DNA of 64,000 nt, taken from Oryzias latipes. Lineage: Eukaryota; Chordata; Actinopteri; Beloniformes; Adrianichthyidae. The notes under the pieces were generated by a model that searched no databases, was not told the origin of the DNA, and saw only the letters and a program-made list of their open reading frames with translations. Every line of letters starts with the position of its first letter. Position 1 is the first letter of the stretch. This document shows, one piece after another, positions 45,701 through 57,094 of the stretch. The position numbers and the translations under genes were made by a program. Location of the stretch: the NCBI RefSeq assembly GCF_002234675.1, contig NC_019860.2, forward strand, positions 10,352,586 through 10,416,585. The letters run 5' to 3'.

Positions 45701-48452
45701 TCCCCTACTAGCTTACAGCCCATCACAACCCAAAGCTAACAGTGCGACAAAAACGGTGAGCAATTTCAGAGCTATCCAGCCTTACAGTTTAAATCCAGAT
45801 TCCAGCTCAGACAAGGAAAACAAAGACGTTCATGGATCTATTTGTCTGCATGTGGATGCATCAGAATGGAGTGGAGCGGGGAGACTTTGGTCCACCCATT
45901 TTACCTGCTGTCAGCTTTTTCAAACGGCACACTCTTATTTGCTCTGATTTGAATGAAGAAATACTCGTAAATTCTGTTTTATTCTTACATTTTTTTATGT
46001 CCTCAATCATGGGAAAATGCTTCAAGAACTTGTTAAAAACACCAAAAACACAAATTTAATAGAAGAGGGTCTTTAAACACAAACTTTGTCATGTAATGTT
46101 TTATTATTGTAGAGCTTTTTTTTTCAAATAAAGGACTTTATGTTTGTAAGTTAATCATGTTCAAGTCTTAATGCAGAAACTGACAGCTATTAATAAGGAA
46201 AATGACCGTGTAAATCTAATGAGTTCAATAGACTATGGTTGAGAAGGTCGGAGCACCAAACCTTTGTGCTGGTGCAACTAAGAAAAAAGTTAGGTGCACC
46301 AGTGCAAGATTTGGTCTAGAGCCCTGGTCTAAGGAACACAACCACCACCACTGAGCGTCTCACTCCCCCCTTAAGAGATGGGGTAGGGAACAGAAGATGA
46401 ATGACCACCACCGTATAACTGTAAAAGACGAGTGTGTTTAGTGTCAGAGTGAGGAGTGTGTGTTTATTAAAATGTATAGTTTAAAATAAGTGGGTAACCA
46501 TTTTTTAAAACTCTTGAGTTCCTTTGAGTAGGTGTTTGACCTTCTGAAGACTGAGAGAGTGACATCTCCTCTAACTGTCTTAACTGTGAAAGAGAACTAA
46601 GACGTTACATTCTACATTCATTGTTTAGATAAAGTCCAGGGCTTCTGAAAAAAAAGGGGGATTTAGATTTTTCTTGACCATAAACAAAGACCTTTAAAAG
46701 TTTAACATTTTTCTTTTATTTTGTTTTTTTGTCCCTGCAGTCCTCCCTCAGCATTATGCGAATGAAGAGGATCTCTGCAACCAACAGAGGAATTTAAGAG
46801 TGAAACAGGAGGAACCAGAACCTCCACAGATTAAACAGGAACAGGGGGAACCAGAAACTCCACAGATTAAAGAGGAACATGGAGAACCAGAAGGTTCATG
46901 CATTAAAGAGGAAAATGGAAAGCCAGAACCTCTACAGATTAAAGAGGAACGTGAAGAACCAGAACCTTCACGCATTAAAAAGGAAAATGGAAAGCCAGAA
47001 CCTCTACAGATTAAAGAGGAACGTGAAGAACCAGAACGTTCACGCATTAAAAAGGAAAATGGAAAGCCAGAACCTCCAAAGATTAAAGAGGAACAGGAGG
47101 AATCAGAGTCTCTACAGATTGAAGTGGAGCAAGAGGAACAACAACCTTTACTGATTAAAGAAGAGAAACGAGAAGAACCAGAATCTTTACTAACAAAAAA
47201 AGAGCAAGAAGGGTTTTACATCACTCTGGATAAAGACCAGCTTGATCTGAAGCAGGAGACTGATACCTTGATGGAGATTCCTACTTATGAGGAAGACGAG
47301 AACAGTGAAGCAGAGCTAAACAATCAGCAGAACTTTAATGTAACTGATGGTCAGGATGAAGAAGGAAACCAACATGAAGAATCAACATCAACTACAGATA
47401 AAGAGACAGACCAACAGAACAGAGATCAGAGGAAGAGAAGACACATAAGTCATGTAAAAAGTGTGGACAGTTCTCACATGTCAGCAAGTCAGTGTGACTC
47501 TGATGTTAAAAAAAGCTCCAAGAAGGCGATTTTGGTTAAGAAACGGAAACTATCTTCAAACGAAAAGAGACCCTCTGTAAAGTATGGTGAAAGGTCAAGA
47601 ATTGTTTGTAAACTCTCTGCCTTCACAAAAAATGAGTCTGATGACACACTTTATGTCTGTACAGAAAGTGGTAATGGTTTTGGTTACAAGTCTAAGTTCA
47701 GAAAGCACATGAGAACCCACTCAAGAGAAAGATCCTTTTTGTGTAAAGAATGTGATAAAAGTTTTAGTTTTTTGTCTAATCTCAAAACGCACATGAGAAC
47801 TCACACAGGAGAGAAGCCTTTTTCTTGTAAAGAATGTAATTCAAGTTTTCGTCAAACGTCTCATCTCAAGTCACACATGAGAACTCATACAGGACAGGAA
47901 CCTTTTTCTTGTAAGGAATGTGATAAAAGTTTTAGTTGTGTAACTACTCTCAAAATACACATGAGAACCCACTCTGGAGAGAAGCGTTATTTGTGTGAAG
48001 AATGTCATAAAAGTTTTAGTTATTCGTCTCATCTCAAAACTCACAAGAGAACTCATACAGGAGAAAAGCCCTTTTCTTGTAAAGTATGTAAAAATAGTTT
48101 TAATCAAATGTCTGGTCTCAAATCACACGAGAGAATTCACACAGGAGAAAAGCCTTTTTCTTGTAAAGAATGTAAAAAAAGTTTTAGTAAAACATCTAAT
48201 CTCAAAACACACATGAGAATTCATACAGGAGAGAAGCCTTTTTCTTGTAAAGAATGTGATAAAGGTTTTAGTGACAGTTCTGGTCTCAAAAAACACTTGA
48301 GAACTCATGCAAGAGCGAAGCCTTTCCCTTGTAAACAATGCAATAAACGTTTTAGTCAAAATTGTAGTCTGAAAAGACACATGAGAACTCATACAGGAGA
48401 GAAGCCTTTTCCTTGTAAAGAATGTGATGAAAGTTTTATTGACATTTTCTAA
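42714..48452 (+). CDS. C2H2 zinc finger protein with acidic repeat N-terminus, last finger frameshifted
   Basis: Two coding exons: 42714-42858 (ATG in AACCATGTC context) and 46741-48452. They are joined in phase 1 across GTATGT...CCTGCAG, giving 618 residues. Exon 1 and the start of exon 2 (LPQHYANEEDLCNQQRN) are the standard N-terminus of a large fish zinc finger family. Residues about 68-190 are Glu/Lys/Pro-rich with repeated PEPLQIKEE- and RIKKENGK-type units. A Ser/Lys-rich linker follows. The array begins with a degenerate finger lacking one Cys, then eight complete fingers with TGEKPF-type linkers. The tenth finger stops after CDESFID because an extra T in the run at 48445-48448 shifts the frame into TAA at 48450. 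In the +1 frame its two histidines and a short tail are still readable. Predicted nuclear DNA-binding protein; target unknown. Confidence 0.85.
42933..43930 (+). mobile_element. PIF/Harbinger transposon remnant in zinc finger gene intron
   Basis: The frame at 43181-43432 has a Ser/Asp/Glu stretch followed by RRRKRRRFWVHPIVTRRKEH and FYRLVQ, the conserved N-terminal block of Harbinger transposases. A 70-bp insertion with a CACACAAAA..TTTCTAAGTT duplication breaks it. It resumes as LVQELKIYHEHFLGYFRMSV at about 43432-43490. No catalytic DDE part remains. The ends are GC-rich with GTGTTCACAC and GTGTGCACAC motifs. Confidence 0.6.
43990..44700. mobile_element. Relative of the CACTCTAAAAAG MITE, inverted
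   Basis: The reverse complement matches 17555-17830: GGAAAGATAAACTTTTTTAC, GGTTTAAGTGTG and the TTGTTTAGCTGTTTT block. The ends are worn. Confidence 0.5.
45465..45720. repeat. Repeat R2 copy
   Basis: Contains AAAGTCCCACTCCAAC, ACCTGTTGTTTTCTAGGACA and CAGAAATTCATTAGAAATG, an inverted relative of 20400-20520. A further piece lies at 44700-44870. Confidence 0.45.
46951..47094 (+). repeat. In-frame 72-bp tandem repeat in the zinc finger gene
   Basis: Two near-identical 72-bp copies (GAAGAACCAGAA... ), built from 36-bp half-units that run from about 46805 to 47110, encode the acidic repeat. Confidence 0.75.
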
Positions 48453-48671
48453 TCTCAAAAGACACATAAGAACACATAATTCAGCTATCAAAGCAACCTG
48501 ATCTTTCATTGAATGAACACTGGCTGATAGCCTCCATACCACATTGATGCAGTTATTCGGTTAAAAGGAGGCAGGAGTAATAATTGAAAGTATAGAAGTG
48601 AACAGTGTTCTGAAATGAGTGCTGAAAACATTCTTTTTTATTCTGATTTAATATTCAAATTTTCAAGGAAA

Positions 48672-48677
48672 AATAAA
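48672..48677 (+). promoter_or_regulatory. Candidate poly(A) signal of the second zinc finger gene
   Basis: First AATAAA, about 220 bases after the stop. Confidence 0.45.
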
Positions 48678-48679
48678 TA

Positions 48680-49095
48680 AATTATTTTATAGGTGTTTTT
48701 CATCTATAAGCCACCATGATCACATATCTCAAATAAGTAAGTAAGTAAGTGTAATTATACTAAACATAATGAGTTTCACTTTTTAAGATTTTTAACTTCA
48801 TGAAATTCAGTCTTTTAGATATACTTCTTAATAGAAATGCGTTTTTTTGAATTATGAAGTAAGATTTGATTTTTAAAGAAATGTTGATAGCGTTCAATTT
48901 TTTTTCTTAGTAGATTTTTGTACTTTTATGATATTTTTAAAGTTTTGGAGTTAACCATTGTGGTTGTTGTTTATGTAAGGGACACTAGCAGACAAAGTGT
49001 ACATTAGTCCACGCCGTGGAAGTCTGATCTGTTGCTTCTGTGTGCGTGTGCTTTAAGTGCTTTCATTTCTGATGATGCACATGTTTGAAGACCAT
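48680..49095. other. Intergenic stretch after the second zinc finger gene
   Basis: AT-rich; nothing recognised. Confidence 0.4.
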
Positions 49096-49975
49096 TAACC
49101 CGCTTATACCATGGTCACTTACAAAAGAAATAAATATTCAATCAGTTTTTAGTACTTTATTCTTTTTCTTTTTTTAGGTAAGTTTGCGTTTTTCACAAAA
49201 AGCGGACTATTTGTTGCGCGGTGCAGCACATTGTCACTGTAAAAACGCACCGGCGGAGCCAGCACTGACTTCGACTGCAGCTGCAAAGGAAAGCAATATC
49301 TATGCTTAGGCCTGCACAATATACCGCAAATTTATCGTTATCGCAATATCAAGCAGTGCAATATCCATATCGCAAAAGTCAGCAAAAATCGCAATAAATG
49401 GTTACCTTAAATGTGCTAATACAATCCTATGGCAGCTTGAAACATTTAACGAGTCAAATAAATCCATTTATGCATTTGACTAATTGGATGGACCTTTTCC
49501 GATGTTGACCAATCAGATGAGCCCTTTTATGTTAGATGTTTGCCTCCTACGTCAACAAGGGTCATTTGGAGTATCATTTTTTTTAAACTGTTGCAATGAG
49601 ATGGTAATGATGTTTTTGGTTGTTTTGCTATTTGTTAATATACCGCCAATTATATCGTTATCGCAATATTGATCACTAATATCGCACATCGCAAGTTTTG
49701 CTCATATCGTGCAGCCCTATCTATGCTGATTGTCACAATGTGTTAAATTAAGCATCAGATCAGAGAGAAAGTTTACCTGGAACCACTTGTGTTTGTCCAG
49801 ATGATGAAGCTAAAGTTGTTTTTTAAAGAAGCCAGCGCAGTGATATAGAACATTTAAGCTATTTCACCAGAACTTCTTTTTTAGGCATGCGGTTATCGCT
49901 GCAGATTATCACATTTTAATCCACATCCAGAAGCCAATCAGAATTGAGTATTCACCCGGGCCATGGTGTAAGCTA
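49096..49975. mobile_element. Decayed DNA transposon carrying a nested hAT MITE
   Basis: Imperfect inverted ends around CTTATACCATGG and CCATGGTGTAAG enclose a non-coding body interrupted by the element at 49307-49719. Class not assigned. Confidence 0.4.
49307..49719. mobile_element. hAT-type MITE
   Basis: Ends TAGGCCTGCAC / GTGCAGCCCTA and an exact 8-bp target duplication TCTATGCT (49299-49306, 49720-49727), as hAT elements make. Internal ATATCG/CGATAT-rich sequence. Confidence 0.85.
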
Positions 49976-50397
49976 AAAAAATGTTGTCTAAGTCAGTATG
50001 TTACCATGACAACACTGGAATTACTTTTACAGGTCACTAAATCTTACACTATGTGATATGTAAATATCACATATTGTTTTAAATATAAAATAATTGGAGT
50101 TTATGTTTTGTTTAGTCATGTTAGCAAATAACAGTTTTATGAAGAAAAGATTGAGTAAAAATGTTTCAAGGAAGGTGGTGTCGGTGGCTGGTGTTTCTGT
50201 CTTGTGTTCTTGTGATTCTTTTTTTCTAGTAGACATTAGAACTGCTTATCTGTTGTTTATGGTTCACAGTGTTCTGTTCCAATCTTTACTGTGAAGAATA
50301 AAGTGGACGTGAACATCAGTCAGAAGTGTGGAGTCTTTCCCACAGTGTGGGTTTCTGCTGTTTGTTGGTTCTCTGCCAATCCGGTCATTCATTCTTT

Positions 50398-50525
50398 CAT
50401 TCATCTTCTTCCGTTGGTTCCCTTTCGGGGTCATGGGACTTCTGGAGCTGCTGGAGCCTATCCCGGCTACTTGTGAGCAAAGGCAAGGAGCACCCTGGAC
50501 AGGTCGCCAGTCTGTCCCAGTGCCA
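50398..50525 (+). repeat. Fragment of the tRNA-like dispersed repeat
   Basis: CATCTTCTTCCGTTGG, CTTTCGGGGTCATGGG and GGTCGCCAGTCTGTCC; the right part is missing. Confidence 0.5.
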
Positions 50526-51164
50526 ACACAGTCCCATCCTAAAACGTGCAGTAGCTATGTTTGTCCACATGGAAAAACGGAATACTACCACAATCACTAT
50601 CTGACATGTCATCGGACCAACGGACAGCCTATCACATAATGTGACGTCAGCATTAGTATCAGGGGCCCGAACGGTTGTTGCAGGCTGAACGGTTGTTGTA
50701 CCTACAGCAGCCATCACAAGTGGAGCAGGCTTTGATTGACATTTGACAACAAACCATCAATCAAAAGCCTCTGGGCTTTTTTCTTACTTGAAAGGAATTC
50801 CCTGTTTTCTTGTCTTCTGAGTGCAGTTTTATAAAATTGGATGAGCTTCTGACAAACCCAAGTGATTATCTCTGAGCCTAAATTATAAATCAATGAGTTT
50901 GATCAATCGTTGAAGGTCTTTTGAATTATACTAAAACTCTCTGCTCCACTTAAACAGAGAGCTCTCGGGAAAGGGGAAAACAAAAACTGTTGCTCTGCAG
51001 CAACAGTGCCACCCACAACTTTTTTTTTTTTGGCTAAAAGTGGCATAATCATAATTAAAGATTATTAACACTTTGAAAATAGATCGAAAGATGATCTGAG
51101 GGGGATTTTAAAGTCCTTCCATCAACAACAGCAATTGCAGTCATTCACTCACATGAGTTCAGAG
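50526..51164. other. Intergenic stretch
   Basis: No gene or clear element; 50930-51100 has weak similarity to repeat R2. Confidence 0.35.
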
Positions 51165-53318
51165 CAGTGGCGCCTCCAGAAATTTTTCATGGGGGTGGCC
51201 GGTAGGGGGCCACATTAAATCTTGGGGTGGCACACAAAAACCATGAGCCAAATTTTTTTAATTCATTCTACTAAACGTAGTAAAACAACCTTTAGAAAAC
51301 CAACAGAAAGTTAAATGCCTACTGATTTTTTTCTAGAACATTAACTTATAGTTGATACTACTGTAAATTCTAGTAGATATCATTAGGCCAGTGTTTTTCA
51401 ACCATTTTTGAGCCACGGCACACTTTAACTTTGACAGAAATCCCGCGGCAAACCAGCAAAAAAAAATGTAAAAAATTTTAGAAAGAAAGGAAAAACTCAT
51501 AGTCTGTATTGACCTACAGTCCCTCTGCAATCTCACATGCATTTTTGTGATAATTGTGGCAGAAAAAGCTGATGTAATAAAAGTTAAGTGAAAAGATTCA
51601 AAAACTGTTTGATGTGTGTTCGTTGTTGTTACAAGACGTTAAGAGGAGAGACTCATTGTGCACTGAGACGCTGTCACTTTAACCCAATGCATCATGGGAG
51701 ATGTAAACAGCCGCCAAACGCAAAAAGACTCGCGTCTCTGAGCTTCATTGTTTTGTTCACTTTTCACGGTCTGATACCGGATTCTGTGGAAAGCTACACC
51801 GCTAAAGACGAGCTTTAGCTGGTACTTTTGTTGGAACTGAGCGGCTTTATGAGCAGAATCAGAACAAGGAAGTGAAGACTTTAACCACTTCTGATTGGTC
51901 AGACTGATGACATGTGATTAAGCCTCCTAGAATGATTGGTGGAGACAGTAAAAGGGGCGGGACCTTTCAGAAAACAGTTAAAACTGCAGCTAAATCGGGG
52001 TACCGCCATTCTTATCAAAATGTTTTTAATAGAATCAAATAAACACAAAGAAAAAAAGTATTTACGATCTTTCATATTCCTAATTTCAAAGTGTTTTATC
52101 AGGGCCTGTTTGGATGAACACAGAGCTGATATCCTGGAGATGAAAATGTTTTAGACCAGTTAATGACGGTAATTTCCCACGGCACACTGGTTGAAAAACA
52201 CTGCATTAATTCTAACTTCACCAGTTGGTCCAGGAACAGGTGGAGGACTTTTTGCTGAGTTCTGCCTTGTTTCTCTGAGCAATGATGCTGACTGTCCCTC
52301 ATCAGATGCCGTCTCATCTTTGTCTTCCTCATTCTCTTCTGTCATTCATGCTGCTCTGTCTCATCTTCCTCCTCCTCTTCCTCCTCCTCTGTTGCTGCCC
52401 TACCATCTCTTTCGCTCCTTCGGCTGTACTTTTCTTCTTAAAATAAGAATATATGTTGAATTTCTCTTCATTCTCTGAAAATTGACTTACACAAGCATCA
52501 ACTATGACTATCAACTATAACTATTAGGAAACAGGACAAAAACCCATCAAAATGTTGTGGTAACACAACAACCAGTGCTTAAATAGTGCCATAAAAATGA
52601 GAGGCGCGTGTGACAGGGACATTCTCTTTTTTACATATCAATAAAAAGTAATGGCACGTCCACCACCGCTGATGATGTCGGCGTATTTGCACCAAGTATT
52701 TGCACAAAATACAGATCAGGTGACCTAAAGTACAGTAAAGAGATTGTTAAAAGACACCACTGAAAATATTTAACAGGCATGAAAAGAAATGTAGTGTTTT
52801 GGGACGTGTGATTGTGTGCGCGTGTGAGTGCGTGCGCGCGCATGTGTGTGTGCGTGTGTGCAGAAACTGGTGCTCGCGCGATGCAGGAAGAGAGGGGAGA
52901 GCGCGTGTCAGTGTGTGGAGCGCATACACACGCGGTCAGTCGCCGTTTTGGACTTAAGGAAACAGTAATACAGAAAGTTCACCTTTAGTAACTGATACTG
53001 GTTCTTTTGTCTAACCGGCCCGGAGGCTCTGGGGGTTCGAACGCGGAAGGGAACCCCACGTCTTATACATATTCTGCGTCCAGCGGCTCGTCTTTAGATG
53101 TCTGCGCACTCAAAGGCAGCAGGGAGGGGAGGAGGTGTCGGCCTGTTTAGGTGATCAGAGCGACTTGCCCGCTTGCTGGCTGTGCATTTGGGATGAAACG
53201 CACAACTGATGATACCACAGTGTATAGTGGCCAGTGGGGTGGGGTGGCCACTGGGGTGGCCAGGTGTCGGAGAGGGGTGGCCGTGGCCACCCCTGGCCAC
53301 CCCCTGGTGGCGCCACTG
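51165..53318. mobile_element. Non-autonomous hAT element with nested insertion
   Basis: Ends CAGTGGCG / CGCCACTG and an exact 8-bp target duplication GTTCAGAG (51157-51164, 53319-53326). 2154 bp including the nested element at 51389-52203. The right end is rich in GGGGTGGCC repeats. No transposase frame found; the 52.8-53.1 kb part holds GT-rich and LTR-like sequence. Confidence 0.85.
51389..52203. mobile_element. hAT MITE nested in the previous element
   Basis: Inverted ends CAGTGTTTTTCAACC / GGTTGAAAAACACTG, typical of hAT elements. The flanks CATTAGGC and CATTAATT are similar in five of eight positions, consistent with a worn 8-bp duplication. Confidence 0.8.
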
Positions 53319-53439
53319 GTTCAGAGTGAAATAGAGGAGACGGCTGCCATGTTGAATGCTGTAAATGTTGTCTGAAGATAACGTAATCAGCAGTATGAGC
53401 CTTTTTCTGTAGATCTAAAAGTGTCTCAAAATTGAGTTC

Positions 53440-53985
53440 CTTTACAGATGTTGCTATGATTTTATAAAAAGGGCTATTTTATCTCAGATTAGTATAAACA
53501 GAAAGTGAACATCATATTTGATTTGCGTAAACTATATAAAAACTAGGGTGAGGTATTATGGAGAATTGATGATGTAGAGCTGTATATATTAGTTTTTCCA
53601 CTTTTTTCCAGTAAATTATGTGAATACTGTCTTTTATACTTGCTTGTTCAATATGTTTTTATGTTTGTTCATAAAGCTAAGTGTGCATGCATTTGTGGCA
53701 AAGCTATTTAATTCAGGGTCTTATCCATTTGACTTTTTGCCATGTGAACTTCTCCTGGAACTAAATTGTGTACACCATTCATGAGAAAGGTTGTAATCTA
53801 TGGGTTTGCGAATTTTTGAATATTGAAATCTTTTCAATTTGGTCTCAATCCATCAATGAAAAGTCACATAGTTATACCAAATGTCTCAAAAGGATATCAA
53901 AATCAATCTTAATTTAGTTTCTGGATGTTATACAGTTAAGGAAATGTTAGAACTTTGTCTGATCGCTGAAATCAAAGGATGACTA
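53440..53985. repeat. Dispersed repeat R5, second copy
   Basis: Colinear with 35640-36170. Confidence 0.45.
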
Positions 53986-54792
<807 letters not shown>

Positions 54793-54949
54793 TTTGTTGC
54801 TGTTAAATAAGAGAAACAGTCAGCCTTATAAGCTCAAACTTTAATAAAAAATGCATTGTTGCAGGTCTTCTTATAAATAAATAAAAAAATTGCAAAGATT
54901 TCCAAGTTTTAGACCTCTTTGACATGTAATTTAAATCATTTAGAAAAGC

Positions 54950-55525
54950 CCAACAATAAGTCAATAATAATAATAATTAATAACAACATATAAATAAGTC
55001 AACAATAATAATGATGAATCAATAATAAATCAATAATAAGTCTTCTTCCTCTTTTGGCTTCTCCCATCAGGGGTCGCCACAGCGAACAAGTCGCATGGTA
55101 AACTTGGCAATGTTTTACACCGGATGCCCTTCCTGACGCAACCTTCTCAAAGCGGGCTTGGAACCGGCACAGAGGTAGAGAAGGGAACAGGGAGCAGCCC
55201 GTAGTCGAACCCTGGTTTCACGGACGGAAGGCGCCGCAAACCAGCACGAGCTAAACTGGCTCCCCAAATCAATAATAAGTCAATAATAATAATTAATAAC
55301 AATATATAAATAAGTCAACAATAATAATGATGAATCAACAATAAATAACAATAATAAATCAATAATAAGTCAATGATAATACTAATTAATAACAATATAT
55401 AAATAAGTAAATAATAATAATAATTAATTAATAGTAAGTCAATAATAATATTAAATGATAACATTAAATCAATAATAGGTGAATAATAGTAAATGATAAT
55501 ATTAAATCAATAATCATTTAACAAT
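54950..55525. repeat. AATAAT-rich tandem repeat, interrupted
   Basis: Irregular units of AATAATAAGTC and similar. The run is broken at 55042-55262 by a CG-richer dispersed repeat. Confidence 0.7.
55042..55262. mobile_element. Dispersed repeat inserted in the AT-rich array
   Basis: Begins TTCTTCCTCTTTTGGCTTC, then GGGGTCGCCACAGCG, a family common in fish and probably a LINE 3' end. AATCAATAATAAGTC occurs on both sides and may be a target duplication, though the array itself is repetitive. Confidence 0.55.
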
Positions 55526-55776
55526 AAGTCCAAAAGTCAACAACAGATTTTCCCGTTTAAAAAAAACAAAAAACAGAGAAAAACAATAGATTTACTGATT
55601 CATATGAGTGATAAATTTGTGTAACACAGATGTTATGGTGTCGGGTTTCAAGAGAACAGTCTGGCCTTATCAAAATGTGTTTCCACAAAATGTTTTGAAC
55701 ATATCCAGACTGTATTGCTAGTTGGTAACCACAGTGATCCATCTGGGTTAGCTCTTTTTATTGCTAAGGCCCACTT

Positions 55777-56717
55777 TTTCCTTAATAATAATAATAATAA
55801 TAATAATTTTTTTTTGTTAGGCGCCTTTCAAGGAACCCAAGGTCGCCGTACATAAAAGTGAAAATAAAAATAAAATAAAAGCAATCAAATGCACAATAAA
55901 ATATACATATAAATAGGCCAGAAATAGGAAATTATCAGAGGGAATAGGCGAGTTGGAAAAGATGAGTTTTCAGTTTTTTGGCGAATTGTGAGATAGACCC
56001 GATGTTTCTGAGGTCCGGAGGCAGAGAGTTCCAGAGCCGGGGGGCAGAGCAGCTGAATGCTCTGCCCCCCATAGTGACAAGGCGAGCAGTGGGTACATCC
56101 AGATGAAGGGAGGAGGAGGATCTGAGGGTACGGGTGGGAATGGCCACATGAACAAGATCTGATAAATATGATGGAGCAAGGTTGTGGATGGATTTAAAAG
56201 TCAGAAGAAGTATTTTGTATGTAATCCGGTGTGTGATTGGTAGCCAGTGGAGCTGCTGCAGAACAGGCGTGATGTGTTGGGAGGAAGGTGTTTGAGAGAC
56301 AATTCTGGCAGCCGAGTTCTGAACATACTGTAGTTCTCGTAGAGTTTTTTGTGGTAAACCAAAAAGAAGGGAGTTGCAATAATCCAGACGGGAAGTGACA
56401 AGACTGTGCACCAGAACGGCTGTGGAATGCGGACTGAGGGAAGGGCGAAGACGACGGATGCTGCGAAGGTGGAAATAGGCAGACCGGGTGATGCTATTGA
56501 TGTGAGAAGTGAAGGAGAGGGTGCTGTCCAGGATGACACCCAGACTCTTGACCTGAGGGGAGGGGGAAATGGAGGAGGTTTCAAAGGGAATTGAGAAGTT
56601 CTGGATGCTGTTAATAACGGATTTGGTGCCGATCAGGAGAAGTTCAGTTTTATCGTTGTTTAGTTTTAAGAAATTAGTAGTGAATCCATTGGAAACCTGC
56701 AAGAAAAGTTCAGTCAC
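55777..56717 (-). mobile_element. L2/CR1-type LINE, 3' part
   Basis: A 260-residue minus-strand frame (55935-56717) covers the thumb and C-terminal part of a reverse transcriptase: [54 protein letters not shown] and [13 protein letters not shown]. The 3' untranslated part ends in a (TAA)n/(ATT)n tail at 55782-55806, as L2/CR1 elements do. 5' truncated near 56717; the frame is intact as far as it goes. Confidence 0.85.
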
Positions 56718-56921
56718 TGGGTCAGAAATGTATAAATCTATATAACCTTGTCATCGTATACTGTATATAGGTTTAACTAAATAAAGTTTACATTTATGTC
56801 GCCACAAATTATACATACATCATGCAGCATGTTAATAATAGCCCTGCAGCATCATGCATGTCAACATGTGTATGATTAATGAAGCCCCTGCAGCATTAAA
56901 AGAAAAAATTATAGTTCTTAC

Positions 56922-56994
56922 CTGTCAAATGTTTTGCCTTCCTCCTTCGTGGACTCTGATTTTGGCAGTTGAAATCTGTACAATGACCTGGCAT
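56922..56994 (-). CDS. Possible first exon of a THAP-type protein
   Basis: On the minus strand ATG opens a 24-codon frame starting MPGHCTDFNC, which has the C-x4-C start of a THAP zinc-binding domain. It ends at a strong donor (ACAG before GTAAGAAC). THAP genes and THAP-bearing transposons often split the domain here. No second exon is recognised; an L2-like LINE lies downstream. It may be a transposon relic or chance. Confidence 0.35.
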
Positions 56995-57094
56995 TTTGCA
57001 AAAAATGTGTTCACATGCATGCACTGCAACAGTGACTTGACCCCACCAAGATGGTGGTGCTCTCCTCCCATGAGGAATCACGTGATGTCTCCTC

